Part shown: positions 34,949-44,111 of the stretch, in pieces
Position numbering within the stretch: position 1 is the stretch's first letter
Layout: each line of letters begins with the position of its first letter
From: Neisseria canis
GTDB taxonomy: Bacteria > Pseudomonadota > Gammaproteobacteria > Burkholderiales > Neisseriaceae
Direction of reading: 5' to 3'
Length of the DNA: 64,000 nucleotides
Assembly (NCBI RefSeq): GCF_900636765.1
Contig: NZ_LR134313.1
Coordinates: 1,178,001 to 1,242,000 of the forward strand
Position numbers and translations under genes: made by a program
Notes under the pieces: model-generated
Told to the model about the DNA's origin: nothing
Seen by the model: the letters and a program-made list of their open reading frames with translations, nothing else
The model's database searches: none

Positions 34949-36056
34949 ATAAACCAATCAGCCAGTCGATATCGCTTTCCTGCATATCGGCGGTTAATGA
35001 AAAGCGCAGGCGGGCGGTGTTGCGGGGGACTGTGGGCGGGCGGATGGGCAGAACGTGGCAGCCTTGCTGTTGCAGCTCTGCTGCGAGCTGTTCGGCTTTT
35101 TGGTTGCTGCCGGTTATGTAAGGCACGACGTTGCTTTGGCTCGGCATGGGTAGGCCGCGTTGCCGGATGGCGGTTCTTAATTTGGTTGAGATGTGGTTGA
35201 GATGCTCTCGCTTTGCCTGCCAGAAAGGGAATTTTTGGAACACGAAATCCGACCATGCTGCGTTGAGCGGGGGCAAGGCGGTGCTGAAAATCAGCGGGCG
35301 CATGGTGTTGATGAGGTAGGATTTTAAAGTATCGTTGCAAATGGCGTACGCGCCGATGGAGGCGGCGGCTTTGCCGAATGTTCCAATTAAAATATCAATG
35401 CTTTTCAGACAGGCATAGTGCTCTGCCAGCCCTAAGCCGCTCGTGCCGTATACGCCGACGGCATGGGCTTCATCCAAATAAATCAATGTGTTGGGATGTC
35501 GGTTTTTAAGATTGACGAGTTCGGCAAGCGGGGCAAAGTCTCCGTCCATACTGAAAATGCTTTCGGTAACGATGATGACATGGCGGTATTGGGCGGCATG
35601 TTCGTTTAGCAGGCGGGCGAGTTGGGCGGTGTCGTTATGGCGGAAGCGTTTGTAGGGTGCGCCGGATAAGCGGATGCCGTCTATCAGGCTGGCGTGTACC
35701 AGTTTGTCGGCCAAAATCAAGGTGTGTTTGTCGGCGATGGCTGGCAGGATGCCGATATTGGCATGATAACCGCTGTTGAAGAGCAGGGCGGGGCGGCCGT
35801 AGGCTTGTTGCAGCGTGGCTTCGAGCGCTTCGTGATATTCGGAATTGCCGGCAAGCAGGCGGGATGAGGTGCTGCCGAAAGCAGGCAAATGCCTGTCTGA
35901 AAAGCGGTTGAGGAACTCGGCCTGCAATTCGGAGGATTGGCTTAAACCGAGATAATCGTTGCTGCTGCAATTGAGGCGGCACTCGGAAATGCGGGAAAGG
36001 CGGCGCAGTTGGTTTTGCGCTGCCAATTGTTCGAGCCGGGTTTGGAAATACTGCAT
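34938..36056 (-). CDS. bioF: 8-amino-7-oxononanoate synthase
   Basis: 372 residues. ATG 36056 follows the bioA stop by one base; the frame continues upstream inside bioA but that part is not BioF. PLP-dependent alpha-oxoamine synthase: NDYLGLSQ, the DEAHAVGVYG block binding PLP, and the Schiff-base lysine in IGTFGKAAASIGAY. It condenses pimeloyl-ACP/CoA with alanine in biotin synthesis. Three DUS lie in the gene (34937, 35404, 35890), unusually many. Translationally coupled with bioA. Confidence 0.95.
   Translation of the reverse strand: MQYFQTRLEQLAAQNQLRRLSRISECRLNCSSNDYLGLSQSSELQAEFLNRFSDRHLPAFGSTSSRLLAGNSEYHEALEATLQQAYGRPALLFNSGYHANIGILPAIADKHTLILADKLVHASLIDGIRLSGAPYKRFRHNDTAQLARLLNEHAAQYRHVIIVTESIFSMDGDFAPLAELVNLKNRHPNTLIYLDEAHAVGVYGTSGLGLAEHYACLKSIDILIGTFGKAAASIGAYAICNDTLKSYLINTMRPLIFSTALPPLNAAWSDFVFQKFPFWQAKREHLNHISTKLRTAIRQRGLPMPSQSNVVPYITGSNQKAEQLAAELQQQGCHVLPIRPPTVPRNTARLRFSLTADMQESDIDWLIGLLPV
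35404..35415 (-). repeat. Intragenic DUS in bioF (second)
   Basis: Read in frame as part of ACLK. Confidence 0.9.
35890..35901 (+). repeat. Intragenic DUS in bioF (third)
   Basis: Opposite orientation to the other two; read in frame as part of FSDRH. Confidence 0.9.
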
Positions 36057-36057
36057 G

Positions 36058-37347
36058 CTAAATCCCGTATTCCTGCTGCAATGATTTGAGCAAGCCTTCT
36101 GCCAGGCGGGCAAGCTCTTCTTGGCTGATGGTGAAAGGCGGCATGATGTAAACCAGTTTGCTAAACGGCCGTACCCACACGCCGTTGGCAACGAAGCGGG
36201 GCTGTAAAGTGTTCATGTTTACCGGCCCGTTGAGTTCGATCACGCCGATGGCGCCCAGCACGCGCACGTCGTTTACCACAGGCCACTGCGCCGCAGGTGC
36301 GAGCAAGGTTTTCAGACAGGCCTCGATGGTGTTGACGCGGTTTTGCCAATCGCTTTCGATGAGCAGGTCTATGCTTTCGGCGGCAATGGCGCAGGCCAGC
36401 GGGTTGGCCATAAAAGTGGGGCCGTGCATCAGGCAGGATGAGGCGCTTTGGCTGATGGTGTGCGCCACTTGTCGGGTGGTAACGGTGGCGGACAGTGTAA
36501 GGTAGCCGCCGGTCAGCCCTTTGCCGAGCGTGATGATGTCGGGCGTGGTGGCGGCGTGTTCGAGGGCAAACAGTTTGCCGGTGCGGCCGAAGCCGGTGGC
36601 GATTTCGTCGAATATCAGCAACACGCCGTGCTCGTCGCACAGGCGGCGCACTTGGCGCAGATATTCGGGATGATAGAAATACATGCCGCCGGCGCCTTGC
36701 ACGATAGGCTCTAAAATCAGCGCGGCGATGGTGTCGGCATGTTCGGCCAGCAGGTTGTGCAAAGGCGCCATGCTTTCCGGCTGCCAGGGTTCGTGAAAAC
36801 GGGTAGCGGGTTGGGGCAGGAAATATTGCACGGGCAGGCTGCTGCCGAACAGGCCGTGCATGCCGGTAACGGGATCGCACACCGACATGGCGTGCCAAGT
36901 GTCGCCGTGGTAGCCGGAGCGGACGGCGGCGAAGCGGCGTTTTTCAGACAGGCCTTTCGCCTGTTGGTATTGCAGTGCCATTTTCATGGCTACTTCTACG
37001 GCGACGGAGCCGCTGTCGGCAAAGAAAATGGTGTTCAGATTTTCCGGCAGCAGGGCAACGAGTTTTTCTGCCAGACGCGCGGCAGGTTCGTGGGTCAGCC
37101 CGCCGAACATCACATGCGACATTTTTTCCAGCTGAGCCTGCGCGGCGGCATTCAGGCGGGGATGGTTGTAGCCGTGGATGGCGGCCCACCATGACGACAT
37201 GCCGTCTATCAGCTGTGTACCGTCGGCCAGCGTGAGCGTGCAGCCTTGTGCGTGTGAAACGGGATACACGGGCAGGGTGTTGGGCATGGCGGCGTAGGGG
37301 TGCCAGATGTGTTCGCGGTCTATGTGGAGCAGGTGTTCGGGTGTCAT
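36058..37347 (-). CDS. bioA: Adenosylmethionine-8-amino-7-oxononanoate aminotransferase
   Basis: 429 residues. Class III aminotransferase: [10 protein letters not shown] start, [26 protein letters not shown] (PLP-binding Asp) and the catalytic Lys in [13 protein letters not shown]. It converts KAPA to DAPA using AdoMet as amino donor. First gene of bioA-bioF. Two near-DUS (ending in GCC rather than GCA) occur inside, near 36311 and 36943. Confidence 0.95.
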   Translation of the reverse strand: MTPEHLLHIDREHIWHPYAAMPNTLPVYPVSHAQGCTLTLADGTQLIDGMSSWWAAIHGYNHPRLNAAAQAQLEKMSHVMFGGLTHEPAARLAEKLVALLPENLNTIFFADSGSVAVEVAMKMALQYQQAKGLSEKRRFAAVRSGYHGDTWHAMSVCDPVTGMHGLFGSSLPVQYFLPQPATRFHEPWQPESMAPLHNLLAEHADTIAALILEPIVQGAGGMYFYHPEYLRQVRRLCDEHGVLLIFDEIATGFGRTGKLFALEHAATTPDIITLGKGLTGGYLTLSATVTTRQVAHTISQSASSCLMHGPTFMANPLACAIAAESIDLLIESDWQNRVNTIEACLKTLLAPAAQWPVVNDVRVLGAIGVIELNGPVNMNTLQPRFVANGVWVRPFSKLVYIMPPFTISQEELARLAEGLLKSLQQEYGI

Positions 37348-37368
37348 AAAAGCAAAGTCTGTATAGCA

Positions 37369-37402
37369 AATGCCTGTCTGAAAAATGTTTCAGACAGGCA
37401 TT
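37369..37402. terminator. DUS inverted pair, terminator of amiC
   Basis: AATGCCTGTCTGAAA and its complement with a 4-nt loop, just past the amiC stop on the minus strand. Confidence 0.8.
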
Positions 37403-37415
37403 GGTGTTTTCGGGG

Positions 37416-38687
37416 CTAACGGCGCAATACCGCTTTTGCCAGATAAGACTTGATGCCGCCGGAGATGGCGTCGGCGCATTTTTCGCGGAAACTGTTGCCG
37501 GCGAGCATACTTTCTTCGGTGGGGTTGGAAATAAACGCGGTTTCCACCAGAATCGACGGAATATCCGGTGCGCGCAATACGGCGAAGTTGGCGCGGTCGA
37601 CATGGCCTTTGTGCAGTTTGTTGTGTTTGCCCAGCTCGCTCAACACGCCTTCGCCAAGCGTGAGGCTGTCTTTGTTGGTTACGGTTTGGGTCATGTCAAG
37701 AATAGTGTTGTCGACGTGGCGGTTGCCCACGGTGCGCACGCCGCCGATTAAGTCGGCATTGTTCTGCGTTTGGGCGAGGAACTTGGCCGCCGCGCTGGTG
37801 GCGCCTTTGGTGCTGAGCGCATAAACGCCCGTACCGCGCGCGCTGGGGCTGGTGAAAGCATCGGCGTGAATGGAAACGAAAACGTCGGCTTTCAGTTTGC
37901 GCGCTTTGGCCACGCGCACGCCCAACGGAATGAACACATCTTCGTTGCGCGTGAGGTAGGTTTTGTAGCCCATGGAATCCAAGCGTTTTTTGGCCATACG
38001 CGCGATGGCGAGCACCACATCTTTCTCGCGCAGGCCGCTCGGGCCGATTGCGCCCGGATCCTCGCCGCCGTGCCCGGGGTCGAGCACCACAATAGCTTGG
38101 CGCTTTCTGCCTCTGGGTGGCGCGGAAGGTTCGTAATCGGCGGTATCGGGTTGCTGCACAGGCGGCGTGCCGCTGCCTGTGCCCTGATTGGTGATTTTGC
38201 CTTGCGAATAGTCTTCCAAAAGCGCCATCAAAGGGTCGCGCGCATCGGGTGCTACGGTGGGGTAGAGATCGACCACCAAGCGGTGTTTGAAGTTGGCCAC
38301 CGGATTCAGGCCGAATACCTGCGGGTTGACCGCTGTTTTCAAATCAATCACCACACGCACCACGTTGGGCGAGTTCTGCCCGGCGCGGATACTGGCAATA
38401 TAAGGATCGTTTCCTTGAACTTTGCTGCCCAGCCCTTGCAGTGCGCTGTTGAGCGTGACGCCGCTGATGTCGATAACCAGGCGGCGCGGGTTATCCAGCG
38501 TGAAGAATTTGTATTCGAGCCGCTGGCTGGCTTCGATGGTGAGGCGGGTATAGGCGCTGGCAGGCCAAATGCGCACGGCAATAAACTGCGGTGTAGCCTT
38601 TTTGCCCAAGGCAATCGGCGACACGCTTAAAAGCAGGCTGGCTGCTGCACCGCGAACGATTTGGCGGCGGGTTAATTTTTTTTCCAT
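37416..38687 (-). CDS. amiC: N-acetylmuramoyl-L-alanine amidase AmiC
   Basis: 423 residues from ATG 38687. Twin-arginine signal TRRQIVRGAAASLLL (Arg7-Arg8), an AMIN domain (about 40-145) for septal targeting, a linker (SGTPPVQQPD), and an Amidase_3 domain with zinc ligands in LDPGHGGEDPGA, SIHADAF and the catalytic Glu in LVETAFISNPTEE. It splits septal peptidoglycan so daughter cells separate. The start overlaps the tsaE 3' end by 16 bp, so the two are cotranscribed. Confidence 0.95.
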   Translation of the reverse strand: MEKKLTRRQIVRGAAASLLLSVSPIALGKKATPQFIAVRIWPASAYTRLTIEASQRLEYKFFTLDNPRRLVIDISGVTLNSALQGLGSKVQGNDPYIASIRAGQNSPNVVRVVIDLKTAVNPQVFGLNPVANFKHRLVVDLYPTVAPDARDPLMALLEDYSQGKITNQGTGSGTPPVQQPDTADYEPSAPPRGRKRQAIVVLDPGHGGEDPGAIGPSGLREKDVVLAIARMAKKRLDSMGYKTYLTRNEDVFIPLGVRVAKARKLKADVFVSIHADAFTSPSARGTGVYALSTKGATSAAAKFLAQTQNNADLIGGVRTVGNRHVDNTILDMTQTVTNKDSLTLGEGVLSELGKHNKLHKGHVDRANFAVLRAPDIPSILVETAFISNPTEESMLAGNSFREKCADAISGGIKSYLAKAVLRR

Positions 38688-39145
38688 GTTTCCAAACTTT
38701 GCCGGCCGGCGGTTGTGTGGGCGGTGAGCGTGCACAGCCTGCCGGTTTCCTGATGCTCGATATTTACGGTAATGTCGGCCGCGGGTACCAATGCGCCGCC
38801 TTGCTGCGGCCACTCGATCAGGCACACGCTCGCGGCGCCGAAAAGCTCGTCCAGCCCGGCATCTTCCCACTCTTCGGGAGAGGCAAAGCGGTAGAGGTCG
38901 AAATGGTGCAGGGTGAATTTATCCAGCGGATAAGATTCGACTAAGGCGTATGTGGGGCTTTTTACCGTGCCGGTATAGCCCGCGCCGCGCAAAAGACCGC
39001 GTGTGAATGTGGTTTTCCCGGCCCCTAACCCGCCTTGCAGATAAACCACCAAAGGTGCGGCCAACGCAGGTGCGAGAGCGGCGCCAAGTGTGGCGGTGGC
39101 TGCTTCGTCGGGCAGAAAAATAGTGTGGGCTGGGGAAAACGCCAT
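38672..39145 (-). CDS. tsaE: tRNA threonylcarbamoyladenosine biosynthesis ATPase TsaE
   Basis: 157 residues. Walker A GGLGAGKTTFTRGLL near 38-52, the SPTYALVESY block and HFDLYRF. It powers the TsaBDE complex that makes t6A37 in ANN-decoding tRNAs. Overlap with amiC matches the widespread tsaE-amiC pair. Confidence 0.94.
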   Translation of the reverse strand: MAFSPAHTIFLPDEAATATLGAALAPALAAPLVVYLQGGLGAGKTTFTRGLLRGAGYTGTVKSPTYALVESYPLDKFTLHHFDLYRFASPEEWEDAGLDELFGAASVCLIEWPQQGGALVPAADITVNIEHQETGRLCTLTAHTTAGRQSLETWKKN

Positions 39146-39324
39146 ATGTAATCGGTTGAAACTTTATAAAGCGCTAATTATGCGTGAATTGGCACGCTTT
39201 GCAAACCCTTGCCGATTGCTAAATTTGATTAAAATTGCGTCGGTAAATCGGTGTACAATAACGGCTTTGATAAACCGTTTGTCTTGCTTCTTGTCTTGCT
39301 TCTGAAGAGTTTAAGGGCGAATTT

Positions 39325-40137
39325 ATGAACACAATCAACCGGCGCCCCATCGGCGTTTTTGATTCCGGCGTGGGCGGGCTGACCGTGGTGCGCGCGCTGA
39401 TGGAGCGGCTGCCGATGGAAAATATTGTTTATTTCGGCGATACCGCGCGCGTGCCGTATGGTGTGAAATCGCGAGCCACGATTGAAACGTTTACTGCGCA
39501 GATTGTCGATTTTCTGCTGCAAAACGAAGTGAAGGCATTGGTGATTGCGTGCAACACCATTGCAGCGGTAGCGGGTCAGCGCGTGCGCCAGATGGCGGGC
39601 AATATGCCGGTGCTGGACGTGATTACCGCCGGCGCGGAGACAGCGCTTGCGGTAACGAAAACCAACCGTATCGGCGTGATTGCCACCAATACTACGGTCA
39701 ACAGCAATGCTTATGCCCGCGCCATTCATTCGCACAATCCGCAAACGCGTGTGCAGTCGCAGGCCTGCCCTTTGTTTGTGCCGCTGGTGGAGGAGGGGTG
39801 GCTGGATCATGAAGTTACCCGCCTGACCGCGCGCGAATATTTGAAACCGCTCTTGGCGGAAGACATTGACACGCTGGTGTTGGGCTGCACGCACTATCCG
39901 CTGCTCAAGCCGCTTTTGCGCGAGGAAGCGCCGGGCGTTACTTTAGTGGATTCGGCTTTAACCTCTGCCGAAGCGACTGCGCAGGCTTTGGCGCAAAACG
40001 GTTTGCTTCATGATAACGGCGGCATGCAGGCGGACTACCGTTTTTATGTGAGCGACATCCCTTTACGTTTCCAAACAATCGGGGAGCGTTTCCTGGGTAG
40101 AAGCTTGGAGCAATTGGAGATGGTAAGCTTGGGGTAA
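39325..40137 (+). CDS. murI: Glutamate racemase
   Basis: 270 residues. The two catalytic cysteines are Cys76 (IACNTIA) and Cys188 (GCTHYPLL), with the DSGVGGLTV glycine loop at 13-21. It makes D-glutamate for peptidoglycan. Divergent from tsaE-amiC, so three cell-wall-linked functions share this locus. Confidence 0.95.
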   Translation: MNTINRRPIGVFDSGVGGLTVVRALMERLPMENIVYFGDTARVPYGVKSRATIETFTAQIVDFLLQNEVKALVIACNTIAAVAGQRVRQMAGNMPVLDVITAGAETALAVTKTNRIGVIATNTTVNSNAYARAIHSHNPQTRVQSQACPLFVPLVEEGWLDHEVTRLTAREYLKPLLAEDIDTLVLGCTHYPLLKPLLREEAPGVTLVDSALTSAEATAQALAQNGLLHDNGGMQADYRFYVSDIPLRFQTIGERFLGRSLEQLEMVSLG

Positions 40138-40153
40138 GCCTTTGTTTTGAAAT

Positions 40154-40185
40154 AATGCCTGTCTGAATAATTTCAGACAGGCATT
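40154..40185. terminator. DUS inverted pair, terminator of murI
   Basis: AATGCCTGTCTGAA and its complement around a 4-nt loop, 16 bp after the stop. Confidence 0.8.
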
Positions 40186-40343
40186 GTTGTTTGCGATGGG
40201 CTTGAGAAATGTAAAAACCGTTTAAATCCGAAAAAATAGGAACTTTTTATTCTGAAAGCATTCTTACTTTGCAAATGGCATAAGTTTTATGTTGTTTTGT
40301 CAAAAATATGTGAATTGTAACTTTCGATAAAGAAGGAAGAATT

Positions 40344-40511
40344 ATGAAAAAATATGTTGCTATCGTTGCTGCTACTTTAGTGTCCGGTTTGGCTTTGGCT
40401 GCACCTAAAGCTGATGCGCCTGTAAAAGTAGGTTCTGCCAGTGCTCCTGTTGACGCTGCCAGCGCTCCTGTAGATGCCGCCAGCGCACCTGCTACCCTGA
40501 AGAAAAAATAA
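40344..40511 (+). CDS. Small secreted protein with APVDAAS repeats
   Basis: 55 residues. ATG 40344 has GAAGGAAG 6-7 nt upstream. Signal peptide MKKYVAIVAATLVSGLALA, cut before APKADAP. The mature 36-residue part contains APVDAAS twice and APATL, ending KKK. No Cys, so it is not a lipoprotein. Followed at 40535 by a strong rho-independent terminator, which supports a real single-gene unit. No homologue recognised. Confidence 0.7.
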   Translation: MKKYVAIVAATLVSGLALAAPKADAPVKVGSASAPVDAASAPVDAASAPATLKKK

Positions 40512-40534
40512 GCAGCCGTAAGGATTTGCTGAAT

Positions 40535-40562
40535 CCGGATTCTTTTGGGAATCCGGTTTTTT
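40535..40562 (+). terminator. Terminator of the small secreted protein gene
   Basis: CCGGATTC (40535-40542) pairs with GAATCCGG (40549-40556), followed by six T. Confidence 0.88.
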
Positions 40563-40611
40563 ATTGCCCTGCGACGGCGGAACTGTTCTGAATCGATTCA
40601 CCGAAGCAGTC

Positions 40612-40649
40612 ATAATGCCTGTCTGAAAGCCGTTTCAGACAGGCATTAT
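40612..40649. repeat. DUS inverted pair upstream of pyrD
   Basis: ATAATGCCTGTCTGAAA and its complement with a 4-nt loop. It lies after an already terminated gene and 46 bp before pyrD. Confidence 0.85.
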
Positions 40650-40695
40650 TCGGTTAAAATGTGCTTATCCTGTTTCTTCATGAAAGCCAAGCGCC

Positions 40696-41700
40696 ATGTA
40701 TTCATTCTTGCAACCGTTTCTGTTTCAAATCGATGCTGAGAAAGCCCACCATTTCACGCTGGCCGCGTTGGACAAAGCCTACCAATTCGGCATACTCGGT
40801 AAGACCGAAAACCAAACCAACCCCACACGGCTGATGGGCTTAAACCTGCCCAATCCGGTGGGTTTGGCAGCCGGCTTGGATAAAAACGGCGAACACATTG
40901 ACGCGCTGGCCGCATTGGGTTTCGGCTTTATCGAAATCGGCACGGTTACGCCCAAACCGCAAGAAGGCAACCCCAAACCGCGCCTGTTCCGCGTGCCGGA
41001 GCACATGGCGGTAATCAACCGGATGGGCTTTAACAATCACGGCATCGATGCCATGATACGCAATATTCAGCGCAGCAAATTCAAAGGCATTTTAGGCATC
41101 AATATCGGCAAAAACGCCGTTACCCCGATTGAACAGGCCGCCGATGACTATTTAATCTGCCTTGAAAAAGCCTATCCGCACGCAAGCTACATCACTGTAA
41201 ATATTTCCTCGCCCAACACCAAAAACCTGCGTGCGCTGCAAGGGGGCGACGAATTGAGTGCGCTGCTCGAAGCCTTAAAAAACAAACAGGCTAATCTCGC
41301 GGCGCAGCATGGCAAATATATACCGTTGGCCGTGAAAATCGCTCCCGATTTGGATAAGGCACAAATCGCCGACATTGCCCATGTGGTGAAACAAGTGGAA
41401 ATGGACGGCATCATCGCCACCAACACCACCATAGACAAAACGGCTTTGGGCAACCACAAGCTGGCAAACGAAGCCGGCGGCTTGAGCGGACGGCCGGTTC
41501 GGGAGAAAAGCAATGCCGTGTTGAAAGAATTGGTGGCGCAGATTGACGGCAAACTACCGGTTATCGGCGTGGGCGGCATTACGCAGGGCGGCGATGCGGC
41601 GGAGAAAATGCGGCTGGGTGCAGCCGCCGTACAGATATACAGCGGCTTGGTTTACCGCGGGCCGGAACTGGTAAAAGAATGCCTACGGGCTTGCTGTTAA
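40696..41700 (+). CDS. pyrD: Dihydroorotate dehydrogenase (quinone), class 2
   Basis: 334 residues. The N-terminal helix pair that inserts in the membrane ([19 protein letters not shown]), [30 protein letters not shown] with the catalytic Ser, and the FMN site [11 protein letters not shown] are all present. It oxidises dihydroorotate to orotate using ubiquinone. MITE copy B starts 12 bp after its stop. Confidence 0.96.
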   Translation: MYSFLQPFLFQIDAEKAHHFTLAALDKAYQFGILGKTENQTNPTRLMGLNLPNPVGLAAGLDKNGEHIDALAALGFGFIEIGTVTPKPQEGNPKPRLFRVPEHMAVINRMGFNNHGIDAMIRNIQRSKFKGILGINIGKNAVTPIEQAADDYLICLEKAYPHASYITVNISSPNTKNLRALQGGDELSALLEALKNKQANLAAQHGKYIPLAVKIAPDLDKAQIADIAHVVKQVEMDGIIATNTTIDKTALGNHKLANEAGGLSGRPVREKSNAVLKELVAQIDGKLPVIGVGGITQGGDAAEKMRLGAAAVQIYSGLVYRGPELVKECLRACC

Positions 41701-41711
41701 ACATTTGATTA

Positions 41712-41852
41712 TATAGTTAAAACACTTAATTTTAGTAGCATTTCCGTCATACTCGGGCTTGACCCGAGTATCTTGAATTCTGCTAACTTTAGGAGATACT
41801 CGGGTCAAGCCCGAGTATGACGAACGTACTATTTTTAAGTTGATCCACTATA
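41712..41852. mobile_element. MITE-like palindromic element, copy B (best preserved core)
   Basis: 141 bp, from TATAGT to ACTATA. The core arms GTCATACTCGGGCTTGACC (starting near 41746) and GGTCAAGCCCGAGTATGAC (ending near 41821) are exact complements. Each arm is itself palindromic (ACTCGGGCTTGACCCGAGT). The right end read inwards is TATAGTGGATCAACTT. No ORF. Confidence 0.85.
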
Positions 41853-41858
41853 GAAGAC

Positions 41859-41922
41859 AATGCCTGTCTGAAAACGGGAAACGCAGAATTCTGCGAAGCC
41901 CAAACTGTTTTCAGACAGGCAT
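41859..41922. terminator. DUS inverted pair, terminator of argF
   Basis: AATGCCTGTCTGAAAAC and its complement with a 30-nt loop that contains a smaller GCAGAATTCTGC palindrome. Between convergent pyrD and argF. Confidence 0.78.
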
Positions 41923-41941
41923 TTTTGTTTTGTTACGCCGC

Positions 41942-42943
41942 TTAGCTGCCCATTGTTGCTACCAATACGGCTTTGATGGTGTGCATGCGGTTTTCGGCTT
42001 GGTCGAATACGATGCTGGCTTCGCTTTCAAACACGCTTTCGGTAACTTCCACGCCGTCGAGGCCGAAGTTTTGGTAGATCCATTCGCCTACGGTGGTTTC
42101 GCGGTTATGGAAGGCGGGCAGGCAGTGCATGAATTTGACTTTGGGGTTGCCTGAGGCGGCCATCAGCTCGGGCGTAACGCGGAACGGGTTGAGCAGGGCG
42201 ATGCGTTCTTTCCACACTTCTTCCGGCTCGCCCATGGATACCCAAACGTCGGTGTGGATGTAGTCGGTGCCTTTTACGGCTTCTTCGGCGCTTTCGGTAA
42301 GCAATACGCGCGCACCGCTTTGGCGGGCCAACTCGTGTGCTTTGTTAATAAGCTCTTCGGCGGGCCAAAGGTGTTTGGGGGCGCCGATGCGCACGTCCAT
42401 GCCGAGCAGGGCGCCGGTAAGGAGCAGGGAGTTGCCCATGTTGGAGCGGGCATCGCCCACATAGGCGTAGGTGATTTGGTTGAGGGGTTTGTCGCTGTGT
42501 TCGCGCATGGTAAGGGTGTCGGCCAGCATTTGGGTGGGGTGGAATTCGTCGGTTAAGCCGTTGAACACGGGTACGCCGGCGTATTGTGCCAATTCTTCTA
42601 CGATGGTTTGGCCAAAGCCGCGGTATTCGATGCCGTCGTACATGCGGCCGAGCACGCGGGCGGTGTCTTTCATACTTTCTTTGTGGCCGATTTGGGAGCC
42701 GCTGGGGCCGAGGTAGGTTACTTTGGCGCCTTGGTCGTAGGCGGCCACTTCAAAGGCGCAGCGGGTGCGGGTGCTGGTTTTTTCAAATATCAAAGCGATG
42801 TTTTTGCCTTGCAGCCGCTGGGTTTCGCGGCCTGCTTTTTTATCGGCTTTGAGCTGGGCGGATAAATCCAGCAGGTAGTTGATTTCTTCGCGGTTGAAAT
42901 CAAGCAGTTTGAGAAAATGGCGGTTTTTCAGGTTGATGCTCAT
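41942..42943 (-). CDS. argF: Ornithine carbamoyltransferase
   Basis: 333 residues from ATG 42943 ([16 protein letters not shown]). Carbamoyl-phosphate site [24 protein letters not shown], and the ornithine-site HCLPAFH. It converts ornithine to citrulline in arginine synthesis. A 13-bp hairpin (43006-43040) lies about 60 nt upstream of the start. Confidence 0.96.
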   Translation of the reverse strand: MSINLKNRHFLKLLDFNREEINYLLDLSAQLKADKKAGRETQRLQGKNIALIFEKTSTRTRCAFEVAAYDQGAKVTYLGPSGSQIGHKESMKDTARVLGRMYDGIEYRGFGQTIVEELAQYAGVPVFNGLTDEFHPTQMLADTLTMREHSDKPLNQITYAYVGDARSNMGNSLLLTGALLGMDVRIGAPKHLWPAEELINKAHELARQSGARVLLTESAEEAVKGTDYIHTDVWVSMGEPEEVWKERIALLNPFRVTPELMAASGNPKVKFMHCLPAFHNRETTVGEWIYQNFGLDGVEVTESVFESEASIVFDQAENRMHTIKAVLVATMGS

Positions 42944-43005
42944 AGAATCTCGCTTTGGTATTTTTGTTGGTTGGAACAGTTTGATATGTTGAAGTGTAAC
43001 GTATT

Positions 43006-43040
43006 TTGCCGTCAAGCCGAAAGGTTTGGCTTGACGGCAA
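43006..43040. promoter_or_regulatory. 13-bp inverted repeat upstream of argF
   Basis: TTGCCGTCAAGCC (43006-43018) and GGCTTGACGGCAA (43028-43040) are perfect complements around a 9-nt loop, without a T-run. It could be an mRNA hairpin, an attenuator or a regulator site for argF, or end murB transcription. Confidence 0.55.
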
Positions 43041-43046
43041 CCGTAT

Positions 43047-43065
43047 TGCCTGTTTCAGACAGGCA
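43047..43065. repeat. DUS with a partial partner, downstream of murB
   Basis: Full DUS complement at 43054-43065, preceded by TGCCTGT, forming a 7-bp hairpin. Only one arm is a complete uptake sequence. Confidence 0.75.
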
Positions 43066-43073
43066 TCGGCATA

Positions 43074-44111
43074 TTAAAGCGTGCGTGTTTCGGGCAGCCA
43101 AACGGGCTCTGTGTGGAGGGTTACGCCGAATGTGTCGGATACGGTTTGCCGAACATGCAGGGCGAGTTGGCGGACATCTTCTGCGGAGGCGTGGTTTTTG
43201 TTAACCAAAACCAGAGCTTGTTTATCGTGCACGGCTGCGCCGCCTATGGTGTGGCCTTTTAAGCCGCATTGGTCGATCAGCCAGCCTGCTGCGAGCTTGA
43301 CCGAACCGTCGGCCTGCGGGTAGGCGGGCATATTGGGATATTGTTCAGCCAGTTTTGCGGCATGCTCTGAGGATACAACGGGGTTTTTGAAAAAACTGCC
43401 CGTATTGCCCAACACTTTCGGGTCGGGCAGTTTGGACGAACGGATGGTGCACACGGCACGGGAAACATCTATGGCTTCAGGTGAACGGCTGCCGCAGGTT
43501 CCCGCCAATACTGCGGCCAAATCGCCATAGCGTATATTGGGTGTGAATTCGGTTTTCAGTGCAAATACCACGGAAACAATCACATAGCGCCCTTTGCCCG
43601 CCTGCTTGAACAGGCTTTCCCGATAGCTGAAGCGGCAGGCGGCGTTATCCAGCTCGACAAACTGCTGCGTATCCAAATCAAAGCAGCGCACCGATTCGAT
43701 AACATCTTTAACTTCCACGCCGTATGCGCCGATATTCTGTACGGGCGATGCGCCGACCGTGCCGGGAATCAGGCTCAGGTTTTCCAAGCCGCTCAAGCCC
43801 ATGTCGATCGTGCGCAGCACAAAATCGTGCCACACTTCGCCCGCCTGCGCTTCGATATAGGCCGAACCATTTCCGCGCTTGATTTCGCGTATGCCCTTAT
43901 TGGCCATTTTAACCACCAGGCCGGGATAGTCTTCCGTGAGCAAAATGTTGCTGCCGCCGCCCAGCCACAAAACGGTGTCGCGTTGAAATTCAGGCAGTCT
44001 GCACAATGCGGGCAGCTCTTGCGGGTCGGTTAATTCGATAAAATGGCGTGCGCGTGCGGGCAGGCCGAAAGTGTTGAAGGGTTGCAGGTCAACATGATGC
44101 TGAAGATTCAT
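43074..44111 (-). CDS. murB: UDP-N-acetylenolpyruvoylglucosamine reductase
   Basis: 345 residues from ATG 44111, class I MurB length. FAD-binding GGGSNILL, the IPGTVGASPVQNIGAYG block, YRESLFK and the C-terminal LPDPKVLGNTGSFFKNPVV. It makes UDP-MurNAc. ATG overlaps the norM stop as ATGA, so translation is probably coupled. Confidence 0.95.
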   Translation of the reverse strand: MNLQHHVDLQPFNTFGLPARARHFIELTDPQELPALCRLPEFQRDTVLWLGGGSNILLTEDYPGLVVKMANKGIREIKRGNGSAYIEAQAGEVWHDFVLRTIDMGLSGLENLSLIPGTVGASPVQNIGAYGVEVKDVIESVRCFDLDTQQFVELDNAACRFSYRESLFKQAGKGRYVIVSVVFALKTEFTPNIRYGDLAAVLAGTCGSRSPEAIDVSRAVCTIRSSKLPDPKVLGNTGSFFKNPVVSSEHAAKLAEQYPNMPAYPQADGSVKLAAGWLIDQCGLKGHTIGGAAVHDKQALVLVNKNHASAEDVRQLALHVRQTVSDTFGVTLHTEPVWLPETRTL

